Notes under the pieces: model-generated
Databases searched by the model: none
What the model saw: the letters and a program-made list of their open reading frames with translations, nothing else
Told to the model about the DNA's origin: nothing
Made by a program: the position numbers and the translations under genes
Assembly (NCBI GenBank): GCA_005281725.1
Contig: SSBO01000012.1
Location: 14,384,421 to 14,448,420 of the forward strand
Length of the DNA: 64,000 nucleotides
DNA from: Wuchereria bancrofti
Lineage: Eukaryota > Nematoda > Chromadorea > Rhabditida > Onchocercidae
Direction: 5' to 3'
Shown here: positions 13,901 through 27,720 of the stretch, in pieces
Layout: every line of letters starts with the position of its first letter
Position numbering within the stretch: position 1 is the stretch's first letter

Positions 13901-16900
13901 AAATTTAAAAGCCCCCTTATTTCATCTTTGAAATGAAATACCATAGGAGGGATCCAATTCCACTCCCCATATACCAGTCAGCTATATTAAATGACACAAA
14001 CTAACTTGTCCGCCTTCCCTTTCTTGTTCAATCATCTTCAAAAGCCCATCAACTGAACGTTTTCTTACACTCTCATTATTCATAACCTCGTCACGGAAAA
14101 TTTCCAATCCCATATCCCTGAAAAAAAAAAAGGTCCCATATCCCAAAGTCAGAATGTATAATGTCATTCTGTAAATGATATCATTCTATACACGATTAAT
14201 CCTGAGAATTTCAAAACCATAACGAATTCTAATTTCAGTATTATTTATATGATTGTAAGAGGCAATAACATGATATATATTAAGCAAAAAATACTAGTCA
14301 TCCGTTTTACCAAAACACGAGAACATGTTGTTTCACAGGACGTGCACTATAATCCACATGTGCAATAAACCGAGCTCGCAAAGAAGGTAATATCATTCCT
14401 TGTAGTGAATCTTATGAAACAAACTAACTAACTTTTAAACGATAAAACTAAAGCAATCCTGCTGTTCAAACTTTTGATAAAGCCTGACACTTCTTTGGTT
14501 GCAACTATCAAGTAAAAAAGAGACCTACAATGAAAATATGAACTTACCACAAGGAAATAACAGTGGGATTATGCAAAACGAATGTGCGATCTAGATAGAG
14601 AAAAATACTGCGGATATTAATCTGAAATAAGTAAATAAATATATTTAATTATTCAATTACTTAAAGATAGCTCATGTCAGAAAATGCCTTAGAATTTTTA
14701 CATCTTTTCAAGTTTAAAACCAGCATAATAATAAGTAACGGAGAGCACAAACATGTATCACACGAAATCAAAATGTTTGAGTAATCCCAAATGTTTGCAT
14801 AATCATTAGAAATACTAAAAAACATTTCAAAGTATGTCCTGAACAGTTAGTCGAACAATCTCATTTTAAACTCTAAATAGCCAAACAACTCACCAACTGT
14901 TCACAATATTCAAGCCAAAGAACATTAAGATTTTGGAGGAACAAAGATGTGGAATCAGAAACATCCAACAAAATGTGAAGTTCTTTTACGATGTATGAGA
15001 AAATGCACGTTTTTAACTTCTTATATATATTCACCGCTGCATTATTTGTGCATAAAAACTCGACAATCTGAAAATTTACAGCAAAGTTTACAGACATTCT
15101 TTAAATGCAACAGCTGGATTTATATGAAACCGACCAATCAGCAATGCTCAGCTATTGCTTTTTTCTCCGCTACATAAGTTTCTTCGGTATAAAATTTTAA
15201 AAGGAAAAACAAACTCTACAGTATCCATCACTGTAAATAAGAAGATATTGTTCCAATAATTCTGAATGTAAAAAAAAAAACAGAAATACTGCGAAATAAA
15301 AATTAGCTCCTTAACTTATATAGATTCTTATATGTGTAAATGATATGTTGCTAATGTAAAATGCAGTATCTGGGCATAAAAATTTTAAGAAAGAAAAAAA
15401 ATCTGAAACTTGCAAAAGAATAAAAGAAAGCAGGCTCATGAATTTACGAATTTACCATTACCTACCTCATATAGCTGCTCCAAAGATGTTTCTGCTTTCT
15501 TTTTTTTCTGTATTGAAACGACAGCTTCTTCCAACGGATGCCATTTTATTTCAAACGGATCGCTCTCCTTGCATAATAGACGTTCTGAAAGCAAAAAAAG
15601 TCTTAATTAAATAAAAAGCCTTGAAAGAAAAGAAAGATATAAGCGATATCTGTATTATTTATGCATGTCTTGGTACGCTTCAGCAAATGTTAGCTAAATG
15701 AAGTAATTACAAAACATTAATTTTTTCTGACAAGAAAAGCAAAAGTTTTACTATCATATTATGGTTCGAGTTTTTCAAGAAGCAGAAACGGTTAGCAAAT
15801 CATTGTCATTTGACAAATTTTTCATTTTATAAAGACTAATAAACTAACGTTTAAAACCATGTATGACTAATTTTCTGGCACTGGTCGGTTGTGTGATGTC
15901 ACTTACAACAGAATGACCATTTTTGTGAGGTGTGCTAATACGATGCTGTCCACTCTTCTCCCGTGGCGTTGATGGACCAGCAACAAACGTCGCTGGTGAT
16001 GTGAATCGTACCGTATTCTTTCCCGAACGGTGGTTCGAGGTTGAAAAATTGGACGGCTGTGAGGAATTCAAGGTGCTTGTAGTATCGCTGTCGCTACTTT
16101 CTTGTGTAAGCGTTTCATCCATAGCTACTACTGATGTTGTTGTTGCTCCTTTTCCTAGCTCGGTCTTCAGACCCGTCCTTGTCGACGAAGATAAACTGCT
16201 GCGATGACGTTTTGATTCCGGCGGCTATAAATAACAAAGTTTCATCTTAAATTAGTCCAATATTATTGTTCCTTAATCTATAGTAGTTATGTCGCTTCCA
16301 GAAATAACCTTCCACCCACTCACTGCTTACCCCTTGTTGACAAGAAAATATTTTGGTGATGTTGGGATATCTTAAGATAATTTAATGCCCCAAAATATAC
16401 TATTTTAATGACACCAGTTATGATATTACATACAACTTCCAAAACAGTCAAGGAAAGAAGAATGAATATTCCTAATTATATTGCTTAAAGTAAATTCGTT
16501 TCTGGTATCCATGAAGAATAAATCACATCCCAACTAAATAGAGGTTGAACAATTATTTCATTCGAAACGGAGAAAGGTGGTAAAATACAAAATCTTCCCT
16601 TCTTTTTCCTTTTATATCAAAATATCGAGCAAAATTTAAAGCAAAATATCGAGCAAAATTTAAATGCTAAAAACTAAAATAATGCAGGAATTCAAAAACA
16701 AAAAGAGAAGAAACAGGATAAACCTTGAATTCGTCCAAATTTTTGGGTTCGGCAAGCAGTGAAGAGGAGGTTTTCCTTATCGCCTCTTTTCCTGAAAATT
16801 TCAGACCCATTTTTTTTAAATCAGAAGTGCTAAAAGTATCGAATTTTTCTATAAATTCCTATATCATTAACTGCCATGACTGATATCCGATGTTAAGCGT

Positions 16901-17316
16901 CTAATTATAATTGCAAAACTGATCATGATCACTCACAAGACGAGTGTTAGTCATTAACTATTCTGAATAACTGATCTATCTACTCGTGATAGTAAATGCC
17001 AATTTCAACACTATCATCACTACTAAGAAAATTCGCTGCTGAATGTGGAAGGTAGTACAGAGGCTAGGAATCATAGCAGATAAAAATTCCCAAGCAATGT
17101 TCAAAATATTCTGCAGGTGATATGGTATGGTAGATTTTCCGTATTTCAGTTTTATAAATTATGAAAAATTTTATCTAATGCCAGATATTTATTATGCTCA
17201 GGCCTACGAACTCCACACTTCACACAAGATAACGAATAAAACTTACTATCTGCCGACGAGTGCTGTGTTTCCGCTCCCGGAATAAAAGAGTTAACCGGAA
17301 CCGAAGACGATGACAT
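7901..17316 (-). CDS. cul-4: Cullin-4, scaffold of CRL4 (DDB1-CUL4) ubiquitin ligases
   Basis: Twenty-one exons read from right to left: 17316-17247, 16791-16724, 16224-15849, 15584-15466, 15067-14894, 14621-14548, 14117-14006, 13545-13483, 12971-12879, 12768-12618, 12344-12226, 11835-11738, 11208-11114, 10705-10601, 10277-10167, 9928-9843, 9689-9531, 9460-9380, 9206-9101, 8741-8569, 8149-7901. All phases close, giving 893 residues from ATG to TAG. The first ~170 residues are Ser/Thr-rich and low in complexity, with a possible nuclear signal (ESKRHRSS). Cullin homology begins at [10 protein letters not shown]. Diagnostic blocks are [94 protein letters not shown] and the C-terminal winged helix. 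The NEDD8 site falls in AAIVRIMK (Lys about 839). The protein recruits DDB1 at its N-terminal repeats and RBX1 at its cullin-homology domain. The extended N-terminus resembles CUL4B more than CUL4A. Confidence 0.96.
8925..8960. repeat. Perfect 16-bp inverted repeat, 4-base loop, in a cullin-4 intron
   Basis: The arms 8925-8940 and 8945-8960 are exact reverse complements (TTCCTTTCTTGCCTCT) separated by CATT. The hairpin lies in the intron between 9101 and 8741. It carries no visible coding or small-RNA features beyond the stem. Confidence 0.85.
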
Positions 17317-18828
17317 ATAAACAAAGCGCCTTCACCTAAGCGCAGAAATTGTTAATCTGCAATACTTACAGAATGTTTCCAACGAAATCCTGCAAAAAAA
17401 TCACAAAGCAACCTTAGGAAAATTTAAACCCATCACTAGATTTTTTTCAAGCTATTTGAAGTTATCAAGAAATTTCGTACATGAAAACGGTGCTGGAATT
17501 AAATTCAAATTAAAAAAAATTTATGGAGCGATGGAGTATTTCCATAAGTTTACTTTATGAATAGCTACTACGTATAACTTTTCAACCAGACAAAAGTTCA
17601 CGTAACATTATTAAATTCCTTGTAACAACCATTTTATTATGCTTTAGATAGCAGTGCTTTCCTCATTAGCAACACTTCTGGAGATACTATTTGGAAAGAC
17701 ACAATTACTAAAATAACATTTGGCTGTAAACTAGGTTATTCAGTGGAAATTATTAAATTACACCATAACTAGCTCAAGTTAAATTTATCAAGAGAGATTG
17801 TGCCATGGTGACTGTATAAGTGACAAGCGGAAGGAGGTCAAAAGGGCACGAGGCATCTTTCCTTAATCATCAAGCAATGCGATAATTTCAGCACTGTGAA
17901 TGAACAATCATAATCAGTTGACGTGACCAGTACCGCGTCTGGACGTAATTATAAAGAATCTACCAACAAATCAGTATGTAATCCTTTCTACTAAACCTAC
18001 TGATAAATTCGATTGTGAAGTTTTACTGTGAAGTTTATCATCAGAAAATTCGTTCAAGATGTAAAGACCTGAATTCTAGTTCCGCTCAAAAGATCTCTCA
18101 GAAGCTGTTCTATTCTTCCGCGAATCTTCGATACTTTCTGGATTAGAAAGGAAATAGAAAGAAAATCTCAACAAGCCTATACATCCATGCCCTAGTGCCC
18201 GAGTACAAACCATTCGCACCGCCCCACTTCTCACGTTTTACCCCATCTCACTTCTCTTATCGCCGAACGTAACGGGCCGCAGGCCGCAACATCAGTCGGA
18301 AAAACAGCTCAGACTTAACTTTTCTTTGTCCTCTCGGTCCTTAACCCTTTCTCTTCCTTACCTTCGCCATCTCCACATCTTTCTCCCTCTCTCTCCCTCG
18401 TTGCTTCTTACTCTGCACAAGCTCGTGGCTACTTAGCTGAAATATGATTTGTCGCAATATTTCATTTTTGTGAAGGGTCTTTTTCCTGTCTCATTTATGT
18501 GGACGTCCGTGTGTTTACGTGGTTCTTGTTTGCACTTACCATAACTAACTCGGAAATATGCTGTACACACATTACAAGTGTATTGACTATGATGACAGCG
18601 TTAGTATTGTCACAGTTGACACTCACCTCATTAGACCACACCCGACAAGCTGTGTAAGTCTTCCAATACATCATCGAGTGATGTATGCAGCTGTGCGCTG
18701 CATGCATATGAGTTATCATGCAAGTGCATATTTTGCTCGATTCTTCTGAAATGGATATTTCACTTCTATGCTTTTACCATTTTGATGAAATTTAAGTTTA
18801 AACATTTTTGAAATTAACTTTTTTTCAG
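17317..18828. promoter_or_regulatory. Divergent upstream region of cullin-4 and TPD52 genes, with a pyrimidine-rich, less AT-rich segment
   Basis: The two genes are transcribed away from this region. From about 18190 to 18430 the plus strand is clearly richer in C and T and in G+C than its surroundings, with CCCTCT-type runs and a local CG-containing stretch near 18255-18300. That composition suits a shared promoter, but no specific factor site is claimed. Just upstream of the cullin ATG the minus strand has a CTTAG acceptor-like site (near 17338), which could receive a spliced leader. Confidence 0.4.
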
Positions 18829-18906
18829 ATTAGTGTTTAGAGGGATTTCATCTGTTTAACTCTGTACTGCGAAGTACCAAACAGATGGCAACAACTGGAT
18901 TAGAAG
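18829..18906 (+). CDS. Candidate alternative first exon of the TPD52 gene (MATTGLE start)
   Basis: A strong acceptor (CTTTTTTTTCAG) ends at 18828. The exon carries 56 bases of leader, then ATG at 18885 encoding MATTGLE plus one base, and a GT donor after 18906. The ending phase (one base) is the same as that of the other first exon at 22397-22580, so either can join the exon at 23216 to give ...E-AGDEHF. This predicts a long (218-residue) and a short (about 164-residue) isoform. Transcript data are not visible here, so the use of both starts is inferred. Confidence 0.55.
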
Positions 18907-21900
18907 GTATTTATTATATTCAGTTCTACTTTTATCTTCAAAGTTTCTCCATAAATTTTCAAAATTTGTTGACTTGATTATTTTATTGACTGATTTCGAA
19001 ATTATGTCTGATCCTTGCTGTTACGTAATTTAGAATATTCTTGCTGTCATTCCATTCACTGTCTTATGAAAAATATTCTAAATTGTAACTGGTGAGTAAA
19101 AAATGAAGTGTAAAAAAGTATTGGTGGTGATAAAAAAAATCCGGAGAACTATTTCATCATTTTTGAAATTGGATGTATGCTATCCTTAAGAAATGAGCTA
19201 TTTTTTCCAGCTTTGAGAACATCGAAACTAGTGATATTTTGAACGGAGCATTTTATAAAAATGAATTGGCTATCAATTAATTGAATTAATTCATTGTTAA
19301 TCAATAAAGTTGTTAATTAACTCAGAATCATTTGTATAATTTTATTTGTAGAAAGATCAAGTTGACTGATAGGATCTGCCGTAATGTTTGGTTTTTTGTT
19401 GCTTTATATTAGTGTTATTAAGAAATTCAGTGAAGTGTGGCAATTATTAATAGCACAGCTTAATGTTGTGCAGATTAAGCAAGCATTGGCATCCCGAAAA
19501 AAGTTCGCTGTACCACTCATCCAAGCTTTTATCTCATTTCACATGACGTTCCATTCAAAGAGAATATAGCAAAGAAAATGAATAAAAAGCAAATAATTAA
19601 TAAAATATGGCGAAATATTAAAATATTGATAAATTGAGCTTTTCTTCATATCTTTTATGCATATATATACCAAACTTAAAGTAAAATTTGCTGACTTGTT
19701 TACTATTTACTATTTGTTCTTTCTTATTGCGTTGTCATGATGATCGTCATGCATATCGCTTATTATGCTATTATATTCTTTTTATATAACAACGTTGCTA
19801 AATTGTGAATTTTAATTATGTTTTTTATATTTCGTAGCAGGTTATGTCATTATTATTACAAGTCCTTTTATGAGATTATAAACATAATCAAAAAGGTGGC
19901 CAGTTACTACAGAAAATTATGAGACATGTAGAGGTTAACAGGGATCAGTAAGGACTAGCGGAAGACTTAATCGAAAATAGTGTTACTAATTTATTGCTCA
20001 GTTATATTTTTGGGTTTTAGTGAATAGGGTAAGATGACATGTATACTTATATGTTGAATATATCTTTAACTGTTCTTTATGGTTTATCTTTTCATTCAAC
20101 CCTATCTCTTTAAATTAGAGGTAGGATTGAATGAAAAAATGAACTTTTTATATGCTGGGTATTGTACTAATGGAATGTCAGGAATTGTGATATTTAGCAT
20201 GTATATACAAATCTTCGTCCACGAAGTCAAGCTGTATTTGCAATCTAGTATCGATCGGAGATTGTAAGAAAAGCTTAATCTGATTAGCAATTTTGTTATT
20301 CAAAGAATTTATTCTAGTTTATTTTTACAGTTCCCTCGTTTTCTTTTCATCCTTGTACAAACCACCTTTATCTGCTTCTTTTCTTGCCCCTCTGCCTTCT
20401 TGTTCTATTTCTCTTTTGAAACTTTTCTACCTTTTTCGGTCAAACATTTTGTGGCAAAATGGTAGTGTAAATTAAGCAGTAATTTTAGTTTTAGATAGAG
20501 GAGAGCAGTGGCATCAGCTGTCAAATTATTATTGCGTTTACTTCATTTGTTTATAGCTTTAATTGGCCAACAATTAGTTGCACTGTTCTTTATGGTTTAT
20601 CTGGCGTTTCTCTAGTATGTTTCTCGTTCTATTCTAACATTTTTAACTGTTATCACTACACTGTGGTGGAATATTTGTTTTTCATGCATGGTGGTTTCAT
20701 TGAAAGCTGAGCATATTAGATGGTGAGGGAATCTTTTCAAGATATGAGTATTTGCATGAATAAAAGCAAAAGTGGTGTAACGTAGAAATGAAGAAGTGAA
20801 AGGGTATGTGGAATGATAAGTCATTCTTACAATGATAATGGGTAAATTTTATTTATATTATTTAGTCGTTATACTTGACCTATCAGTCCATTGTAATGCA
20901 TTTTGTTTTGTAGAGATATACATATAGAATGAGGGCTGCTGATAAGTGAAAGAAGATGCGGAGGCGATGGAATTGTCGCACACTTCTATTAGATTCTTTC
21001 AAGTTTTTAATATATTTAAGAAGGTATACATATGATATATATATTTCATAGGAAATTTGTGTATAGCTTTACAATTTTAGTACTATGTGAAATAAAGATG
21101 CTTGCATGCAGCGCACTTAAATTTCTTCTTTATCCTTCTAATTAGTGGTTTGTTGCTCTATATTTCTCATCTATGGGAAATGTTAATTGTTTTCCCGTTT
21201 CTTTAACCATGAAGGTAAATTATTAATGATTTCATGGAGGTAAATTAAAGATTATTAACTAGTTAAAAATTGTTATTAACTATTTGTTTCTATTTTAACT
21301 ATTAACTAGTCAAAAGTTATTGTTATTAACTACTTGTCTTTATTTTAATTATTAATAGTTGTTTTTAATAAAATAGATTAGGAAGAGAAAACGTAGTTCT
21401 ATTGATGCTTTAGAAACTTCTATTTACAGTATGTTATCGCTTGTTGATCAGCAAAGATCGGGTGATTAAAACTGTTCCAAAATTAACTACTTAAATGGGA
21501 TGGGATGATTTCAGTTGGTCATGATTGCTGTTTTCTTCCAGAGTCTCGAAAGCTTTATTGGATTTTAATTCATAAAATTACAGAGTTTTGAGCAGTAAGA
21601 TGATTGTTTGGTCGTAATTAGTCATTGAATTCGATTTAAAAAATTGCATTATTGATTAATTATTGATTAATGGTCATATGCTGCATTCTTCGTCTCATAC
21701 ATGTTATTGCAAATGGCTGTTTTTTCGGTCATTTTTATGTAAAATAACAAAGGATGGACAGGTGGATAGTGCTGTGATTTGCATATCGATTATTCCTCAC
21801 ATACCAGGGAATTTTTTTTTTCAGCACAAGAAAAATTCTTTATATGCCGCTTTAATTGATATTAATAAGATTACTTGTGATAACCCCGCAAAGGAATTTA

Positions 21901-22396
21901 TCTTCGGATAGTTAGTTTTAGAAGACGAGATTACTGGGATTTTTAACCCTGGAGGAACATCTACCGGAATTGTCGAGGAAGCTCGTGAATGTGATGTTAA
22001 TTATTTCGATTTTGATATATTTAACATACTACCATGCTCTGGCCGTTTCAAATTCTTATTCTGATTCTAATAGCAAAGTCGCGGTAAAAATTGATAATGC
22101 CCTGCGAATTCTATCCATTCATTTAGTTGCAGTTATTAAGAGTGTCAGTTTTTTTGACCAGAATCTGAAGTGTTTCCTCCGTTAGTATGGAGTTTCTAGG
22201 AATATATGCGCAGCCCCTATGAATTATTTAATTCAAAGTCGAATTCATTCAGTTTACCTGCCGGAAACTAATATCGTGCTATTACCAGTTTTGATCGTCT
22301 TTAAACAAACGAGTTGTTTTTGTTGTCCATCGTGCAGTTTGTTCATATCTTAAATACATTCAGTTCGTAACATTCGTTTGCTAAGTGGATCAGGTA

Positions 22397-25249
22397 ATGC
22401 CTCCCAAGAGACCACCTCCTCCTCAGAAGCTGTCCGCAGACCGAAAATCTAAAGGAAACACAGTAGTTACCCAAGAATTATCTTTGGAAAGAAAGAAAAA
22501 TGCCAGAATGCAAGATGCTATGGATAGATTTGCCGATGAATTGAACAAATTATCAGATGACGAGGAAAACATTATCGAAGGTCGGTGGTCAAAATTAACC
22601 GTCGTAAATGCTAGTGTATTCATGAATCAGTCCTGGCTACCTACAATTGTCCAGGTCTTATATCTTTCTAAATCTATTTTAGACAGTCTTAACCTTTACT
22701 GGTCAAAAAATTCCGTGACATGTCTTCTATTACATTCCCAATTTAATCTTTTTAATTTGTATTATAATTGTTGTCACTGACCATCTAAAATTCATTGTTG
22801 TTAATGATTTGAACTAAGTCACAGAGAATACAAAGGGTAGAAAAAGCGTTATTATGAAATTGTTGATCGTTGATTTCATTGTATTCCACTATTCTTTGTT
22901 AACTTGGTTTTTTATTTCTTAATGATTTGAAGATATACGAGTGTTAGCAAATTCGTTTAACGTTATCTTAATGAATAGTGTCTTGTATAATGATATTAGC
23001 TTCTTTTTCCATGAGATGATTTCGAAATTCTACTATTAATCAGTGTATGTCCTGAGAGTATTTAATTACTTGAAGCGATACGACAATATATTAGTCATAG
23101 TTAGTTGATCTGTTGAATAATTTGCAACAAATTCATAGCCTTAGTATTCCGATCATGTTATTGGTATATTTTTCTTAATAGTTTTGTTTTATTTAACAAA
23201 CATATAATTTTTCAGCTGGTGATGAACATTTCATAAATGGTACTTCAGCTGAACTTAGTGAAGTTGAAAAGGAACTGATTAGAGAAGAACTAAAAAAGGT
23301 ATGTTTCTGTATGCTTCTTTTCATAATAGTTGAGTTCGCTGATGTTATTGAAATTCGGTTTATCATGTTAGCTCTTTACTGTCACTTTAGGCTATGAGCT
23401 GCCAGTAATTTCAACAATGCAGTTCAAATGAATTAAATTATGAGAAGGGTTTTCTTAAACTTCCCAGTTATGACATGATATCGAGGCTGATACCAGTGTC
23501 TGACATATAATTTATCTTCTTTAATGAAATATAATTTATAAAGTGTTTAGATGTTTTTTGTTTCAGCTCCTCAGTTTATTCACTCTCAGAGTTTGGTCTG
23601 AATTGTAATATTTTTTCAAATATTTGTGGAACTAAAAGATTTCAGACTGAAGAAGAAATCAATACACTACGTCAAGTACTGGTTGCACGCCAAAAACATG
23701 CGAGTGATTTGAAACGAAAACTGGGCATTTCACCATTTACTGAATTTACTGCTGATATCAATCACTCGTTGCAGCATGTCAAAGAATCGCAAGCGTAAAT
23801 GTTTTGTTTGAATGAAAGATTTCTAAATTTTTTAACAGATGAAACTCAAAAGTAATGCTTATAACTGCTATAGTTGATATAGTATGATAACGGTCTTCTA
23901 ATATTACACTGTATTTTACTTTTCCTACTTCCTCGTCATTATCATGCTATATGATTTTTTGAATGGTGCAGCTTGAGCAGTCTTTCAAGAGGTTTAAGTA
24001 TTTCTTCTAATCAGTGTTAAATCTACACATAATGGTTAGTCTAAATTCTTTTTAATTATTTAAAGAAACATTTGTGTGAAGTTTAAAAGATTTGCATGTA
24101 GTCTCATGTGGTCATAATTTCTGTTTCTTTCAGGTACCAAAAGACATCGGAAGTAGTCACAGGTACAGCGGATACTGTAAAGAATAAATGGAACGATATG
24201 CGTAACTCGTCACTGTTCAAATCATTTGAATCTAAGCTAGGAACAGCATACACGAATGTAAGGTATTCCTCTCATACATCATAATGTGAGATATTCTCGT
24301 ATATGTACTTTCTTTCCTTCAAGTTTTCATTAGCAGTCTTTAACGCAACTTCAAGTTGGGAAATGTGTCCATCTATTGGTTTTTTTAGAAGTTTTTAAGC
24401 TTGTGGTATATATGTCTTTTTGTTTCATTTCAAGTTAAGGGTTTAAGATTTCTCGACATTGATTCAAGTACTCTCTAATTTGATTCTAACTCTAAATGCA
24501 GAAGCAGTCAGACTTTAACCTCTCATTTCCTTTGAATTAAACCACTGTTTGTCCTTTGTATTCTGCTACACAACATCTCAGGGTTCCAATAGTAATAGAA
24601 AAATGGAATAGAAAGTGGTAAGATTTATTGGAACCATTGATTTTATGTCAGTTTGTGTTTTTGCTCATATTGCTTGATTTTCGTTTTGCTTTAGCTTGGA
24701 GAATTTTTCTTCAGTCGTGAAAATAGAGGCGGAAAACTTTTATTTTTAAAGTTCGTGTCAAATTTGATCGGGGAGGAGAAAAAGGGATGAGAAATGTTTG
24801 TGTTATAAAGCTCTTCTAGTTATACTGGTTCTGCTTTTTTGTTTGCAACTACTCTATTGAGTATCCATACCTTTGTTACTGTATGTAAAAACTGTTGTGT
24901 GTAAATGTAAATTAAATTGTATCATGTAAAAAAAAATCAAAATGTAGAATGAGACAGTCTTCAAATGATTAATAATTAACCCATACTAACTGTTTATTTA
25001 TTATTATTATTATCTATTATATTCTTCAGATGATAGATAATATCTCAATAGTAATGCATTAGAAATGGAAAAGTCGTGACTTGACCGTTTGAATTGTTTA
25101 ATTGATTGTGGTTATTTTCATTAAAGTTTTAGGCCAAAATGGCGGCGTCTACAAGCATTGACCAGATTTCGGGCATGGCAAAGTCATCATCTGGGGCATC
25201 TAGCCAAACTGATCCTACATCACCATCAAATGATAAGGTGCAGCTGTAA
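22397..25249 (+). CDS. Tumour protein D52 (TPD52/TPD54) family protein
   Basis: Five exons: 22397-22580, 23216-23298, 23646-23794, 24134-24257 and 25133-25249, closing to 218 residues with stop TAA. The first exon encodes a basic proline-rich start (MPPKRPPPPQK) and a charged segment. The core is the D52 domain: an acidic coiled coil (ELSEVEKELIREELKK, then EEEINTLRQVLVARQKHA), the family hallmark LKRKLGISPFTEF, then the Tyr-Gln-Lys-Thr-Ser segment and SSLFKSFESKLG, matching the NSPTFKSFEEKV region of vertebrate D52. Family members are small cytosolic, coiled-coil proteins that bind each other and work in vesicle trafficking. The start could instead be the upstream exon at 18885. A CAG acceptor lies three bases before this ATG, so the transcript may be trans-spliced or cis-spliced there. 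Confidence 0.92.
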
Positions 25250-27720
25250 TGTTCAGGTTTGTTTTCTACTTCATTTTTTCTATTAAATTTTCTACTTGAA
25301 AAATACAGGTGTATTGAGAAGATTACAATATTATTCTCCATTTTCAATGAGAATTTGGATTTGCTAAAATTTTGCTCATGTCCCGTTTTGCGGTCATAGC
25401 ATTATGTGCTTTTTGGGGAATTGAAATATTTATTGTATCCAACGGGTTAGGAAGTGAATATCATTATTTTTGTCTAAACGGAGAATGTTTTATATACATT
25501 AATCCATTCTCATTGTACTTGCATAAAGACAGTCAGAAATCACTTCATCATAGAGGATTAAATTACTTCTGGTCTTAAATAAAGTTTTATTGGTTTAGTT
25601 TTTTGTTTTCTTTTTCAGGATTTTCTGGCTCTGTCGCATATATTTAGATATTGGTGGTCTTCCGTCAGAAAAAAGAAAGAGCAATTTCAATAAAAAATAA
25701 TTTCCATAGCAGACAGTGTTATCTTTCTTGGTACAAATATCTCATACTTTATGCCATTCATCAGTCATTCTTTCTATTCTCCCCGTCATTTCCTCTGTAA
25801 CGTTCCGTAACTGTGTTTTATTTCATTTTCAAAAATGTATTTTCAGTTGTGCCCATCTCTTCGTTTTTGTTCAATCTTTTTTTCTTTCTCTTATATGACG
25901 AATGAAGTTTTCCGTTTTTTAAATTTATTGCTTTCAGTCTTTTTAAAGATTAATTTTTGATTTGGGAATATGGTGGTATGCCAGGTATCAACTAATGGAA
26001 CTTTGTATTAATAATCAAACGCTAGCGAATTATAAGTATCGGGCATAGAGAAAGAATTCGATTTTATGTTTTAAAGTATTTCATTTCAATTAGAAGGGGA
26101 TATTTCCATATTTTTTGGTTAGAAAAATTAGCTGATCAAATCTGTAAGAACGAATTGAGATCCACATGGTAATGTCAGTTACGCGTTTTTTCGATAAGGC
26201 TTCTTGCCCACAATTAGCCAAAGATATACGTAGACAAGCAACAAGTTGTACCGTATTTTTTTTTTTTAGGCCTAACTATTCTGATATAATGTGGTTAATA
26301 AAAGCAAGCCATTTACAAAATTCAGGAAAGTTGTACTCAAAATTCCTACAGAGTTATTTGAACAGAGACTAAGATGTTTTTAAATCTAAATGATAATAAT
26401 AAAGGTTAACATTTATGCACAACTAAGAGTTTTCGTAAATTTATTTGAGGTTGTGAAAATAAGGTATGTGGTTATTGTGCCATGAAGGAGAAGGAAGATA
26501 ACTTCATTTCGAACATAAGGAAATCTGAAGGGAAAAAGTAACTTTTAATGGATAAAGTAGTTCATTCGGTGTTATAACTTTTTAGTAGTCCCCGTACGAT
26601 TCCGTGAATTTTTTATATTTCGAGTAAAAGTAGCTTCTGTATAACCGTTTTATCTCACAAGGAGTTTATAGCATCATTCCATGAAAATTTTGCTGCATGT
26701 GAAACTTTCTGTTCTTTTTGTAGAAGGATACTTATTCACAAATTTTGTTTTATACATATTTAAGTATTATGTAACGCTTTAGTAGAATACTGTACTATTT
26801 GTATGGATTATTTTTTCTTTTCCTTTGAAGTTAAATAATAATGGTGAAGGTTAATATTTGTTTACAGCTTATTCATCGTTCATTGTGGCAATTCTTTTAA
26901 TGAATATTAGGCAAAAATTTACCTATGAATGTGACAATTTCGGGACAAGTAAAAGTTTGGGGTATTTAGAATAATGGTTATTTGAGATTTGGAAGGGAAA
27001 CATTCAAGTTTTTATGTTATAAGTAGCATAGTTTGTTCAATGAGACGTAACTTATTATTAATTAGATTGAGTTGAAGACGGTGAAGTCGAGTAGTGAAGT
27101 TTAATCAGAGATAATAACTGAAGAGAACTTTTGGGATTATCCCAATAATTCTGTCCGGAAAATGAAAATTAAAATTTTTTTGCCCTATTATAGCTGAAAT
27201 AATAACCAAGCTGAGGCAATTTATTCTTGTTGAGGTACAGTGGTTGTCGCACTATGTAACGTATTCAGAATTATTCCTGAAATCAGTATTTGACCGTTAG
27301 ACCTTTCTTAAGGTCTCAAAATAGACAAAGTTTCTGTATAGGATATTATTTTCAACGAAGTATCTTATATATTATCTTGAATTCAAAATAAAGTCTTGAG
27401 AAAAATATTGGGTGAAAAAATTTTAGAATCTTGTAAATGTAGGATTATTGCAAATATATTTCAGTAAAGTTTTTCAAAGTTTTCATCTGCTAAGTACTAG
27501 CTTGCTTCGGATTTTATACTTGCATTTACACGTGGTAATGCGTCTGGTAAAATTACTGATAAAATTACTATTATAGTACAGAAATCCTTACTAACTTATC
27601 GATGATTTAATTCAAAAATGCTTATTTCATTTCTTCATTGTTGCTATTTTTTCAGTTTCTGCCGATTTACCAACTTTTCGAATCTTCTTATTGTGAAAGT
27701 CAAAACCTGGTTCTGGCTTG
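25250..27720. other. Intergenic between TPD52 and the repeat copy 2
   Basis: It contains the TPD52 3' UTR (an AATAAA lies near 25577) and otherwise AT-rich sequence. A short open frame at 26172-26372 and a TTTTCAG-preceded open stretch at 27655-27720 were examined but match no family I know. Confidence 0.5.

Noticed and set aside
26172..26372. Small plus-strand frame starting MSVTRFFDKASC
   Set aside because: It runs through a T-tract that looks like a splice acceptor and matches no family. Too little support.
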